64,000 bases of DNA, from assembly GCA_031253985.1 (NCBI GenBank), contig JAIRVH010000185.1, forward strand, positions 1-64,000, written 5' to 3'. The position numbers and the translations under genes are program-made. The stretch comes from Sphingobacterium sp. GTDB taxonomy: Bacteria > Bacteroidota > Bacteroidia > Sphingobacteriales > Sphingobacteriaceae. This document shows, piece after piece, positions 26,303 through 33,968 of the stretch (position 1 is its first letter; each line of letters starts with the position of its first letter). The notes beneath the pieces are model-generated. The model did not search any database and was not told where the DNA came from. It saw nothing but the letters and a program-made list of their open reading frames with translations.

Positions 26303-27310
26303 ATGAAAAAAACAATACTCGCAGGTTTGGCGGCGCTACTTAGCCTTTCAGCTTTCGCCCAACAGAAAATAACGTTTAAGGGTAAAGTGGAGGATATTCC
26401 TTCGGGCTATACCGTATACCTATACAATAATGTACTCGGTGTGACAGATTCGTCGAAAGTCGAAAACGGAAAATTTGAAATAGCTGTTCCATTTCAGCAT
26501 CCATCCAGGTACCTTTTTTATTCGAGCTACGACATAAAAGTAAAGAAAGGACATGTTCCTTTTGGTATTCTGATCGACAAGCCAATGACGGTAGACATTG
26601 TCTTAAAGTTGGCTGAAGGTTTCTCGACATCGAAGGTCAGTGGCTCAGCACCACAGACCTTGTATGCGGAGTTAACAGAGAAATTGGAAAAAGGCCAGGA
26701 CAAAGGTGCCTTATTAGCCGACTTCGTTTCAACGCATGCCCAGTCCTATGCTGCCGCATTTGCTCTGGACCGACTCGGAGAGTATCTCCCTGCAGAACAG
26801 CGCAAAACGCTTTATGATAAATTCCCTAGCACCCTGCAACAGGGCTATGAAGGAAAACGGATTGCCGACCGCATTCATGGTGAGCTGGGATCAAAGGTCG
26901 GCGGCATTGCACCCAGCTTTATTTTGAAAGATCAAAACGACAAAGACGTATCGCTCGCGCAATTCAAGGGGAAATATGTGTTTTTAGACTTTTGGGCCAG
27001 CTGGTGCGGCCCATGCCGGGAAGAATTTCCTTTTATTAAAAAAGCTTATGTCAAATATAAAGGTAAAAACTTTGAAGTGATCGGCGTATCGACAGACAAG
27101 AACCACAAGGCCTGGATCAAGGCCATCGGCGACCTCGAATTGCCCTGGCAACTGCTGATCGACAATCCGGGCGACAAAGCTATTGCCCTTTCAAAATATG
27201 CCGTATCGGTGTTACCGACCTCCTTTCTGATCGATCCAGATGGCAAGATCATCGCCAAGGACCTACGTGGTGAGCAGCTGGAAAAAGAACTGGACCAATT
27301 GTTGAAATAG
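26303..27310 (+). CDS. TlpA/ResA-family thiol-disulfide oxidoreductase with DUF4369-like N-domain (locus C)
   Basis: A 335-residue exported protein. Signal peptide to about residue 19 (SAFAQ). The N-terminal domain (about 22-110) is DUF4369-like: KGKVEDIPSGYTVYLYN then DSSKVENGKFEI. A helical linker leads into the thioredoxin fold (about 198-335) with FWASWCGPCREEFP (Cys235, Cys238) and the cis-proline loop VLPTSF. Both active-site cysteines are present, so it should be a periplasmic or surface reductase. It is the last gene of the locus C operon. The link between SusCD and TlpA recurs three times in this window; the reason is unknown, perhaps handling of thiol-containing ligands or protein folding. 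Confidence 0.88.
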   Translation: MKKTILAGLAALLSLSAFAQQKITFKGKVEDIPSGYTVYLYNNVLGVTDSSKVENGKFEIAVPFQHPSRYLFYSSYDIKVKKGHVPFGILIDKPMTVDIVLKLAEGFSTSKVSGSAPQTLYAELTEKLEKGQDKGALLADFVSTHAQSYAAAFALDRLGEYLPAEQRKTLYDKFPSTLQQGYEGKRIADRIHGELGSKVGGIAPSFILKDQNDKDVSLAQFKGKYVFLDFWASWCGPCREEFPFIKKAYVKYKGKNFEVIGVSTDKNHKAWIKAIGDLELPWQLLIDNPGDKAIALSKYAVSVLPTSFLIDPDGKIIAKDLRGEQLEKELDQLLK

Positions 27311-27352
27311 CCGTAAAAGCAAAATAATAGAAGCTACCCGTAAAACAGCAAA

Positions 27353-27390
27353 AGTAAAAAGGTGATCTCCTCAGAGATCACCTTTTTACT
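27353..27390. terminator. Bidirectional intrinsic terminator
   Basis: A 17-bp stem begins AGTAAAAAGG and closes with its exact complement around a CTCA loop; A-run and T-run flank the G/C core on both sides. It separates the locus C operon from the convergent TPR-TlpA gene. Confidence 0.9.
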
Positions 27391-28914
27391 TTATATTTTC
27401 AATGCTTCCTTGATCATCAGTTCAAGCTCATCTTCATTGTTCTGATCGGTTCTGAAATTAGCAAAAATAATCCGCCCCTGTTTATCAAGCAGGAAATTTA
27501 CGGGCGCCGCGCCCCTATTATCCAGATTGCCTTTTACGCGACCCTCCTTTTCTTCCAAGGGATAAAAGGAATATTTAGTTGACTTCATAAAGGGCAGCAC
27601 ATACTCGTTCTGCTCAGGAACAATATTGATCCCCACATACGACAGCTGATCTTTTGTAAACTTATCAACTACAGTCTGAAAATGAGGAAATTCACCACGA
27701 CAAGGACCACAGCCCGGGAACCAATAGGTCAACAGCACCACCTTTCCTTTCAAATCTTCCAATTTTGTCGTTCCGCCTTCGTAATTTTTCAATTCAAAAC
27801 CGGCAGCCGGTACCGCATTGCTGACGATAGCCTGCATAATATCCTGATCAAGACTAGTCTTTCCTAATTTGCCAGCTACCGCAGCAATCTTAGCACGAAG
27901 TTCGTTGGACGGGCTTTTGGCGTAGAAGCCCAGTAACTGCTCATAAGCCGCTGTACCTTTACCCTGCGACACAAGGATATCTGCCCTATAGATCGGCAAC
28001 ATGCGGTACAATGGAGCATACTTACTCACTTTGATCTGATCCAATAAAGTCAAAGCCTGTGCGTGGTTGCCCTTTTCAAATGCTGTTCTATATTGGATCA
28101 GCTGAACAGCATTCTGCTCTTTTTCTTTCCATCCATCCTGTCCAGTTTTCACAAGCATTTCCCCTGCCAGCGATTTTGCTTCAGCAAAACGCATCTGTCC
28201 TACAAGAAGATCAAAATAGGCATTCATACCGCTGGAAGACCAGCCAAATTTTTGTGGATCAAATTGTGTTTTTAATTGTTTAAATACGCTTTCCTTGTAA
28301 TCGTCTCCGGGAGAACGGACCGCAAGCCAGTATAGTGCCTGCGCACCGCGCTCACTCGTATTGAATTTTTTGGCGACGTCCTGACTCAGTACCTTATACT
28401 TTTCCATGTCGATGTTTGAAAAAGAGCTGGCATAATAAAAGGCATAATTGGGATTGGATGGATCCGAATCGACCGCTTTTTTTAGGTAATCCAATGCCAG
28501 TTTATTATCTCCCCAGCGTTCGGCGTCTATCCAGAGTCCGCCCCAGGCCTCGGTAAATTTGGGATTGATATCCACAGCCTTAAGCAGGTATGTTTTTGCC
28601 TTTGGGCTCTCCTCATTCTCATAAGCTTCGCCCAGTGCAAACGGAATATTGGCATTATTGGGGTGGGCTTTCATCCATTTATCATAATAAGCGATCAATT
28701 TGGGGTTGCTGGTCCCCATTCCTTCGATCAGTTCTTTATGAAAACTCAGGCTATCAAAGTTATGCTCTACTTTAGTGACCAGCTCTTTAAGGATCTTTTC
28801 ATCAGTTATGACTGCCTTTTTGCGCACCTGGGCGTAGGCATCGGTATGGACGGCCAGTGTTAGCGAAACACCGATTACAGCCCAGAATAATTTGTTCTTT
28901 TTGCTATTTTTCAT
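27391..28914 (-). CDS. Exported TPR protein with C-terminal TlpA thioredoxin domain
   Basis: A 507-residue exported protein. Signal peptide to about residue 29 (TDAYAQ). The middle (about 60-340) is a helical TPR-type solenoid (IPFALGEAYENEESPKAKTY, NPKFTEAWGGLWIDAERWGD, NYAFYYASSFSN). The C-terminal thioredoxin fold (about 370-507) has YWFPGCGPCRGEFP with Cys402 and Cys405 and the cis-Pro loop GAAPVNFLLD. It faces locus C tail to tail across a shared terminator and has no SusCD of its own strand, but its architecture is like the TPR-TlpA protein at the end of locus D. Function beyond disulfide exchange is not known. Confidence 0.85.
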   Translation of the reverse strand: MKNSKKNKLFWAVIGVSLTLAVHTDAYAQVRKKAVITDEKILKELVTKVEHNFDSLSFHKELIEGMGTSNPKLIAYYDKWMKAHPNNANIPFALGEAYENEESPKAKTYLLKAVDINPKFTEAWGGLWIDAERWGDNKLALDYLKKAVDSDPSNPNYAFYYASSFSNIDMEKYKVLSQDVAKKFNTSERGAQALYWLAVRSPGDDYKESVFKQLKTQFDPQKFGWSSSGMNAYFDLLVGQMRFAEAKSLAGEMLVKTGQDGWKEKEQNAVQLIQYRTAFEKGNHAQALTLLDQIKVSKYAPLYRMLPIYRADILVSQGKGTAAYEQLLGFYAKSPSNELRAKIAAVAGKLGKTSLDQDIMQAIVSNAVPAAGFELKNYEGGTTKLEDLKGKVVLLTYWFPGCGPCRGEFPHFQTVVDKFTKDQLSYVGINIVPEQNEYVLPFMKSTKYSFYPLEEKEGRVKGNLDNRGAAPVNFLLDKQGRIIFANFRTDQNNEDELELMIKEALKI

Positions 28915-29216
28915 CTTACGATTAAGTTGGAAAGTTTATAATTCATCTACTTAATAGACAGGTAAGTGAACACTATGTCTTAGATTTTTTTTAGAATAAT
29001 AGATGGCATGCGGTAACTTTTCCCTTTGCATGACAAGGACTCCCCTTTTCGGATGATCAGGACAAAGTGAACCTGGGTTACAACCTGGGTGCCGTGCCAG
29101 ACGAAAAAATCACTCCGATCGAACGAGATAAAACAAGAAAAGCGCAAACCAAACCGTTAACTATAAATTAAACCAACTACACATTTAATCGATATGACAG
29201 GGTCATTTTGTGCTAC

Positions 29217-29278
29217 CCTACAGATCCAGTACAGATATAGTACAGATAAAGCACAGATATAGTACGGATATAGTACTG
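29217..29278. repeat. 11-bp tandem repeat, about 5.5 copies
   Basis: Head-to-tail copies of AGTACAGATAT (variants AGTACAGATAA, AGCACAGATAT, AGTACGGATAT), with a degenerate first copy CCTACAGATCC and a last part copy AGTACTG. The period is close to one helical turn, so all copies face the same side of the DNA. Too short for CRISPR and without spacers. Confidence 0.85.
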
Positions 29279-29312
29279 TTTAGGAACAAGGCGAAAGTGC
29301 CTTAACAGTGCT
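29272..29312. repeat. Nested hairpin adjoining the 11-bp repeat
   Basis: AGTACTGTT (29272-29280) pairs with AACAGTGCT (29304-29312, one mismatch), enclosing a second stem AAGGC-GAAAGT-GCCTT. The last part copy of the tandem repeat forms the outer arm, so repeat and hairpin are one composite element. There is no T-run, hence no terminator. Confidence 0.55.
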
Positions 29313-29538
29313 TTAAACCTATTTGAGAACGGGTTGATTTCGTCATTTTTTGCTCTCCAATACTTTCTGTTCAATTTAATTTTAAAGAAACTATGGATCT
29401 AATTTCAGCCACTTTCCTGGGCTTGGCCTCCAACAGTTGAGTAAGGTAATCTTCCCCGATATTAGATATCACGCTTCACATCAGGGCAACCACAGTTCCT
29501 ATTTCAGATCTTTAAAACCTCCCCTTCCGCGCGTGTAG

Positions 29539-29997
29539 CTATGCAAGAAACTTCCGAATGCTCATCATATACCCCAAGTGTAGTCCTTCATGAAAATTGT
29601 TCCATTCGAAGGCGTCGTATATCGAAGTAAGATGAAATCCCGTCCCGGTTGTCCGTTCCTGATAGCTGACAAATTTTTTGTTGTTAAAATCCCGGATGGT
29701 CGGCTCAATTTGTTCAAGGAGCAGGCTTTTCAGCGCGTCTGCCTCCTGTTGGGATACAGGTGCCGTCGGTTTTGTTCCGGACTGGTACCTGTTAAAGATT
29801 TCTTCGGGAATATGCCCTTTTAACCCGGATCCGATATAAATCAATTTATGCTGTGTGGCAACGATGTGCCCAATATTCCATATCAGATTATTGCTGAAAC
29901 CTTCGGGAATACGATTGAGCTCCTCCAATGAATAGTTATCAAAAAATCTGAGGCAAGCCTTTCGGCTCGTTTTCCATGCGCTAAAGAGTGATTCCAT
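29539..29997 (-). CDS. DinB-family putative metalloenzyme
   Basis: A 152-residue four-helix-bundle protein of the DinB/YfiT superfamily. The three metal-binding histidines of the family are visible: His44 in WNIGHIVATQH, and His136 and His140 in NFHEGLHLGYM. The length is normal and the start at ATG gives MESLFSAWKTSR, the usual first helix. No signal peptide, so cytoplasmic. In Bacteroidota such proteins are thought to act as thiol-dependent or nickel/zinc enzymes, but the substrate is unknown. It appears to be a single-gene unit, with 460 bases to the next plus-strand gene. Confidence 0.85.
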   Translation of the reverse strand: MESLFSAWKTSRKACLRFFDNYSLEELNRIPEGFSNNLIWNIGHIVATQHKLIYIGSGLKGHIPEEIFNRYQSGTKPTAPVSQQEADALKSLLLEQIEPTIRDFNNKKFVSYQERTTGTGFHLTSIYDAFEWNNFHEGLHLGYMMSIRKFLA

Positions 29998-30462
29998 GTA
30001 TCGAAGTTTATTTATTATAAACAGTTTTGCAAGACAACTGTATCAGTGATCAAGAAAACCATGTTAGTCAAAAATAATGAACTTTCAATAAACTTCTACG
30101 CCATTCAATTTAACAGCCATTTTAGCAAGCACAAAACAAGCTTTTTAAAATTTTTAGACCTATTTTTCCAATTACTGGAATTTTCCCGCTTATGCCTTTA
30201 ACAAAGGCTACGCCGCTGTTATCGCCAAAAGTATATTAAGTTCATATTAAATCACATAAAATTTGATTTAGCAAGAAAACAAAAACAACTAAAATTTAGT
30301 TTATTATAAAGATCTTAATTTTCTTAATTGACAAATAGGAGCTTTTACCGCAATTATTTATTGTTTATTGACAAATAAAACACATTACTGAATTTAACAC
30401 CTAACCTAGCTTTAATTAACGTTCTTAAAAAGTATAATCACTAAATATCTAAAAACAACGTC
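29998..30462. other. 465-base upstream region of the fimbrillin cluster
   Basis: No ORF. It holds small hairpins GCCTTT-AAC-AAAGGC (30194-30208) and TTCCA-ATTAC-TGGAA (about 30167-30181), and two exact 11-bp direct copies of ATTGACAAATA (30327-30337 and 30367-30377) spaced exactly 40 bases. A weak -7-like box TAGCTTTA lies at 30407-30414. The length of the region suggests regulated expression of the downstream genes. Confidence 0.5.
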
Positions 30463-30639
30463 ATGGAAACAAAGAAAAACCAAACTAAAAAACGAGAAGT
30501 GTTAAAACGTTATCTGACACCCAAAGTAGAAATGGTTACCATAGTGAGTGAAAATAGTATCGCAGCGGGTTCTACAGTACAGGGTAATATGCAACAAGAA
30601 CATACAGAAGAAAGCAGATCTCAAAATGTGGAGTGGTAA
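30463..30639 (+). CDS. 58-residue small protein, not in the ORF track
   Basis: ATG at 30463 to TAA at 30639. The sequence is strongly charged, starts METKKNQTKKREVLKRY and continues LTPKVEMVTIVSENSIAAGS before a polar tail. The core Y(L/I)xPxxE...ENSIAAGS is like the short proteins of Bacteroidota (form: KYIxPxxEVxxxxxExxIAAGS) that recur before fimbrillin and other surface-protein genes. There is no signal peptide or membrane segment. The next gene begins 21 bases after the stop, so the two are probably one transcript. The role is unknown; a secreted peptide precursor with processing at the AAGS step, or a leader/regulatory peptide, are options. Confidence 0.7.
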   Translation: METKKNQTKKREVLKRYLTPKVEMVTIVSENSIAAGSTVQGNMQQEHTEESRSQNVEW

Positions 30640-30660
30640 CCTCAATTAACCGATTTAATT

Positions 30661-32271
30661 ATGAAACAATACTTTATTGAAAAAGATATCCGAAATTCAT
30701 TTCGGATCATTTTTGTTGTGCTCCTTTTCACAGTTTTTTCCTGCTCCAAGGAAAAAAATACCCCAACAGAAAATGGGAAGACTGTTGTAAAAATCAATAT
30801 GGGAGGATCCAATTTTGGTACGGACGTGGTGAAAAAAGGAAATACAGAACAGTCTGACCGCCGGATCACGAATCTTATTATTCCGCTTACAGATAAATTT
30901 GACATCGTGGCGACGTTGAGGCCTGAAAACGCAGCCCCTGTTAATGATCCCATTATTAGCCGCAAAGAGGGACTTCTAGCCGCTACCCCTGTGCTTACTC
31001 CCCTCCCCATCGGGACAAAGTACAGCATCGCGGCATACAATAACGCCGGAGACTATGTAACGCATCAAAATTATACCTATTCAGCCGGACAGGTTCCAGA
31101 ACTCAGTCTCGCAGCAGGCGATTACCAATTTATAGTCGTTGCTTCGGGCAACAATACCCTTCCCACCATCAATTTCAATCAGGCGCTGTCCAGTATTAAT
31201 TTTGACGTACAGAATGCCGACATGGATTTTATGTATTTTAAGCAAACTATGACGGTGCAATCGGGCCAGACAAATGAGTTAAATGTGGTTTTGAAACACC
31301 TTTTTACTCAAGTTATCATGACTTTAAACACAGAGGCTATAGGTGCAGTCGGATCTATTGGTCAGGCTACCATAACGCCAAATTATTCTGTTGTCAGCGT
31401 TTCTCTCAGCGACGGAAGTTTAAGTTATCCGCCCACCGCGACAGCCAGTTCCAAAAACCTTGCTTTTGCCAATAGCACAGGCGAGGTTCTTGTGTCCAAC
31501 CCGGTTTTCATTTTTCCTAATGGCACAAGCACAGGCTCCATAACCATAGCAAATCTACAGATAGGCGACATCACCAAGCCATTAACGCTCAGCAATCTGC
31601 CTCTTCTGGATGGTGTAAAGTACAAGCTGGAATTTGTGATACAGGCCGCGGGTATCAATATCGGCAATGAAATATGGTCCGACGGAAATCTGATCTATGA
31701 CCCCGGAGACAATAGATATGGATTTACCGCCTCAGACAATGACTACGGGAATTATTGGTTTGCGGGATACACTTTGCCGAAACTCCTGGACGGAACCAAC
31801 CAGGGACCTAGTACAGCAATCAATGGAGCAGCCGGTGACCCATGTGCGTTAGTCGCCCCCGCTGGAACATGGCGATTGCCGACCGAAGCTGAAGCAACGC
31901 AGTTAATCGACCGCACTGGCCCCAATGGATCGGACAATCCCCACAATATCAATGCCTATGATCCGGCACGCTACGTGGATACTTTTGATGGTGGCACTTC
32001 AGCGACCAATGTGGGCATGTTTTTTGGCGTTCAGGGCAACCCAGGAGCCACAAGACACGACTACCTATTCTGTGTATATGCCGGTGCCTATCACAATGAG
32101 AATACACCCGGACCAACAATAGGAAACGAAGGCAACTATTTGTTGAGTGGAACAAGTGGGGGCTATCGCGAACTACATCTCACTGGAGCCGCGGGCGACG
32201 TTGGCTATGGAATTAATATTGGCCAAGCTGAGGCAAATACAGCCTATCAAATACGCTGTGTGAAGCAATAG
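30661..32271 (+). CDS. Fimbrillin-family-like surface lipoprotein with a C-terminal FISUMP-like domain
   Basis: A 536-residue lipoprotein with lipobox TVFSC (Cys28). The N-terminal half has the two-domain layout of Mfa/FimA-like fimbrillins: DRRITNLIIPLTD, TKYSIAAYNNAGDYV, LAAGDYQFIVVAS and a later FKQTMTVQSGQTNELNVVLKH that opens the second beta-sandwich. From about residue 340 the sequence changes to a domain with GNYWFAGYTLPKLL, APAGTWRLPTEAEA and the ending YQIRCVKQ, typical of FISUMP (major paralogous) domains. Such proteins are usually surface or fimbrial tip components. It sits between the 58-residue gene and an exported amidase with gaps of 21 and 64 bases, suggesting a three-gene unit. 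Confidence 0.75.
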   Translation: MKQYFIEKDIRNSFRIIFVVLLFTVFSCSKEKNTPTENGKTVVKINMGGSNFGTDVVKKGNTEQSDRRITNLIIPLTDKFDIVATLRPENAAPVNDPIISRKEGLLAATPVLTPLPIGTKYSIAAYNNAGDYVTHQNYTYSAGQVPELSLAAGDYQFIVVASGNNTLPTINFNQALSSINFDVQNADMDFMYFKQTMTVQSGQTNELNVVLKHLFTQVIMTLNTEAIGAVGSIGQATITPNYSVVSVSLSDGSLSYPPTATASSKNLAFANSTGEVLVSNPVFIFPNGTSTGSITIANLQIGDITKPLTLSNLPLLDGVKYKLEFVIQAAGINIGNEIWSDGNLIYDPGDNRYGFTASDNDYGNYWFAGYTLPKLLDGTNQGPSTAINGAAGDPCALVAPAGTWRLPTEAEATQLIDRTGPNGSDNPHNINAYDPARYVDTFDGGTSATNVGMFFGVQGNPGATRHDYLFCVYAGAYHNENTPGPTIGNEGNYLLSGTSGGYRELHLTGAAGDVGYGINIGQAEANTAYQIRCVKQ

Positions 32272-32335
32272 ATTGAAAGAACACAAAAGGACCAGATTTG
32301 TAAACTAAACGTTATTAAAAGTAAAATTTTAAAAA

Positions 32336-33376
32336 ATGAAAAGATGCTTTATTGTTTTAATGTTTCTGTTTTGCCTTGTCTATCGCAAAGCTGATGCATG
32401 CACCAGGGTTGTATATAAGGGACCCAATCAAACTGTCCTCACCGCAAGGAGCATGGACTGGCGGGATGAAATCCCCGTGAATTTATGGGTCTTTCCAAAA
32501 GGAATGCAACGAAATGGCGAAGTCGGTCCCAGTTCAGTTAAATGGACTTCAAAATATGGCAGTGTCATTGCTAGCGGCTGGGACATGGGTACAACGGATG
32601 GCATGAACGAGGTTGGCCTAGTTGCTAATGTGCTTTGGCTGGCCGAATCGCAGTATCCTAAGTTTGATCCAAAAGGACAGAAGCCCGGCCTGAGCATTGC
32701 CGCTTGGGCACAGTATGTACTGGATAACTATGGTAGCGTTGCTGAAGCGGTGGAAGCTCTCAAGGGTGAGCCATTTACCTTGGTCAGTGATTACATTCCA
32801 GGTACGGACCGCTTTACAACGCTCCATCTATCGCTGTCTGATAAATCTGGCGACAATGCCATATTCGAATATATCAATGGACGGCTCGTAATACACCACG
32901 ATCCGAAATATGTCGTTATGACAAACTCACCGGTATTTGATGAGCAGCTGGCGCTTAATAACTATTGGCGCGGAATTCCCGGTACGATCATGCTTCCCGG
33001 CACAAACCGCGCAGCAGACCGATTTGTGCGGGCATCCTTTTATATCGATGCTATTCCACAGACGGATGATGTACGGACAGCAGTTGCAAGCGTCTTTAGT
33101 GTAATCCGCAACTGCTCTGTCCCCTATGGAATTTCATCCAAAGAAGAACCCAATATCTCCACAACAAGATGGCGCTCGGTAGCCGATCACAAAGATTTGG
33201 TTTACTATTTTGAAACAGTGACCAGTCCCGGGACTTTCTGGATCAATCTAAAAGATCTGGATCTGAGCGAGAAAGGCAAAGTTCTCAAACTTGATGTTGA
33301 GCAAAACAAAACTTACACTGGACTGAGCAATGGGCACCTAAAAAAAGCAGAACCTTTTAAATTCATGGGACTGTGA
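32336..33376 (+). CDS. Exported choloylglycine-hydrolase-family (linear amide C-N) hydrolase
   Basis: A 346-residue Ntn-type hydrolase. The signal peptide ends at ADA, placing the nucleophile Cys22 (CTRVVY) at the new N-terminus, which is what this family needs; no separate propeptide processing is required. Other family landmarks are seen: SMDWRDE (Asp), NAIFEYINGRLVIHH, VMTNSPVFDEQL (Asn) and the PGTNRAADRFVRA block with the Arg. Family members cleave bile-salt conjugates, penicillin V or acyl-homoserine lactones; sequence alone does not say which. An exported form in a free-living-type genome favours a penicillin V or acylase role over bile salts. It follows the fimbrillin-like gene after 64 bases. 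Confidence 0.85.
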   Translation: MKRCFIVLMFLFCLVYRKADACTRVVYKGPNQTVLTARSMDWRDEIPVNLWVFPKGMQRNGEVGPSSVKWTSKYGSVIASGWDMGTTDGMNEVGLVANVLWLAESQYPKFDPKGQKPGLSIAAWAQYVLDNYGSVAEAVEALKGEPFTLVSDYIPGTDRFTTLHLSLSDKSGDNAIFEYINGRLVIHHDPKYVVMTNSPVFDEQLALNNYWRGIPGTIMLPGTNRAADRFVRASFYIDAIPQTDDVRTAVASVFSVIRNCSVPYGISSKEEPNISTTRWRSVADHKDLVYYFETVTSPGTFWINLKDLDLSEKGKVLKLDVEQNKTYTGLSNGHLKKAEPFKFMGL

Positions 33377-33448
33377 TCCAGAGGTCGTCGTAATTGCCGA
33401 AGTTGCTGTCAGCACTTTTTCGTATCTTATGACGATCTATTTATAAAA

Positions 33449-33494
33449 AGCTATTTCTGGCACCTACGCCAGAAATAGCTGATTTGTTTTTTGT
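33449..33494 (+). terminator. Intrinsic terminator after the amidase gene
   Basis: A perfect 13-bp stem AGCTATTTCTGGC / GCCAGAAATAGCT with a 6-nt loop (33449-33480) is followed after four bases by a T-rich stretch (TTGTTTTTTG). Confidence 0.75.
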
Positions 33495-33540
33495 TGAACT
33501 TTTTTGAAGGGAACTTTGTTCAATTCTTAAAAAAGAAGAA

Positions 33541-33837
33541 ATGAAAGCACAAATCGGACTCGTTATCACGGCAGTTGCTGGAGCAGCACTGCTCGTATAT
33601 AGACGTTGGAAACAACGTTCTGTACAAGAATCAACCGAACAGACAGATCGTAAAAACACGGGTAACCTCACGAACCCACCTTCCTGGTACCGCCCGCTTA
33701 AAATGCCCGAAATCGATACCACTGATATTGTATCTTTGCAGTATGCTCCCGCAGTGGCATCACCTGATAGAAATGATTCGGCGCAGGGGATTAACAAAAA
33801 TATTTCTTATTACCATAAAGGCAATAGACATCAATGA
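33541..33837 (+). CDS. Small single-pass membrane protein, unknown function
   Basis: A 98-residue ORF with an A/G-rich upstream region (AAAAAAGAAGAA) directly before the ATG. Residues 3-20 (AQIGLVITAVAGAALLVYRRW) form one membrane helix followed by a basic stop-transfer, then a polar tail rich in Asn, Ser and Asp with NPPSWYRPLKMPE. It is preferred over overlapping ORFs in two other frames because of this layout and the start region. Its stop codon lies inside a perfect inverted repeat. No family is recognised. It has its own terminator signals on both sides, so it is likely a single-gene unit. Confidence 0.5.
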   Translation: MKAQIGLVITAVAGAALLVYRRWKQRSVQESTEQTDRKNTGNLTNPPSWYRPLKMPEIDTTDIVSLQYAPAVASPDRNDSAQGINKNISYYHKGNRHQ

Positions 33838-33862
33838 GGTAGTGATATAGCTACCTCATTGA
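33831..33862 (+). terminator. Inverted repeat over the stop codon of the small membrane protein
   Basis: A perfect 12-bp stem TCAATGAGGTAG / CTACCTCATTGA with an 8-nt loop; the TGA stop is in the left arm. There is no T-run directly after, so it may stabilise the 3' end rather than terminate. Confidence 0.45.
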
Positions 33863-33888
33863 TACATCACAATGATGAATAGTTATCG

Positions 33889-33914
33889 GCGCAGCAGCCA
33901 TTTGCGCTTTTTTT
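33889..33914 (+). terminator. Weak intrinsic terminator
   Basis: A short stem GCGCA / TGCGC with a 9-nt loop is followed by seven T. Together with the preceding inverted repeat it probably ends the transcript of the small membrane protein. Confidence 0.5.
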
Positions 33915-33968
33915 ATTGCTTTACTTTGAATCAGGCGCAGATGAGCTGACTACTGTAAAAACAGCCCA

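Larger units (their letters stand above)
28915..29538. other. 624-base region without a convincing gene
   Basis: No ORF with a start and a recognisable product. Between about 29038 and 29171 a plus-strand frame reads through about 44 codons (..DKVNLGYNLGAVPDEKITPI.. to a TAA) without a start codon; it looks protein-like and may be the tail of a lost gene, but I cannot name it. The region also holds an 11-bp tandem repeat and an adjoining hairpin, listed separately. Confidence 0.5.

Noticed and set aside
29217-29278. CRISPR array
   Set aside because: Repeats are 11 bp and contiguous; there are no spacers and no cas genes.
30328-30333. TTGACA hexamer as a sigma-70 -35 box
   Set aside because: Bacteroidota housekeeping promoters use TTTG/TAnnTTTG; there is no TATAAT-like partner at 17 bases.
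32336-33376. Lipoprotein reading of the choloylglycine-hydrolase-family enzyme (ADAC)
   Set aside because: ADAC lacks a lipobox Leu/Val at -3, and the Cys is needed as free N-terminal nucleophile.
33441-33797. 118-residue minus-strand ORF opposite the small membrane protein
   Set aside because: Runs through the terminator stem of the amidase gene and has no sensible N-terminus.
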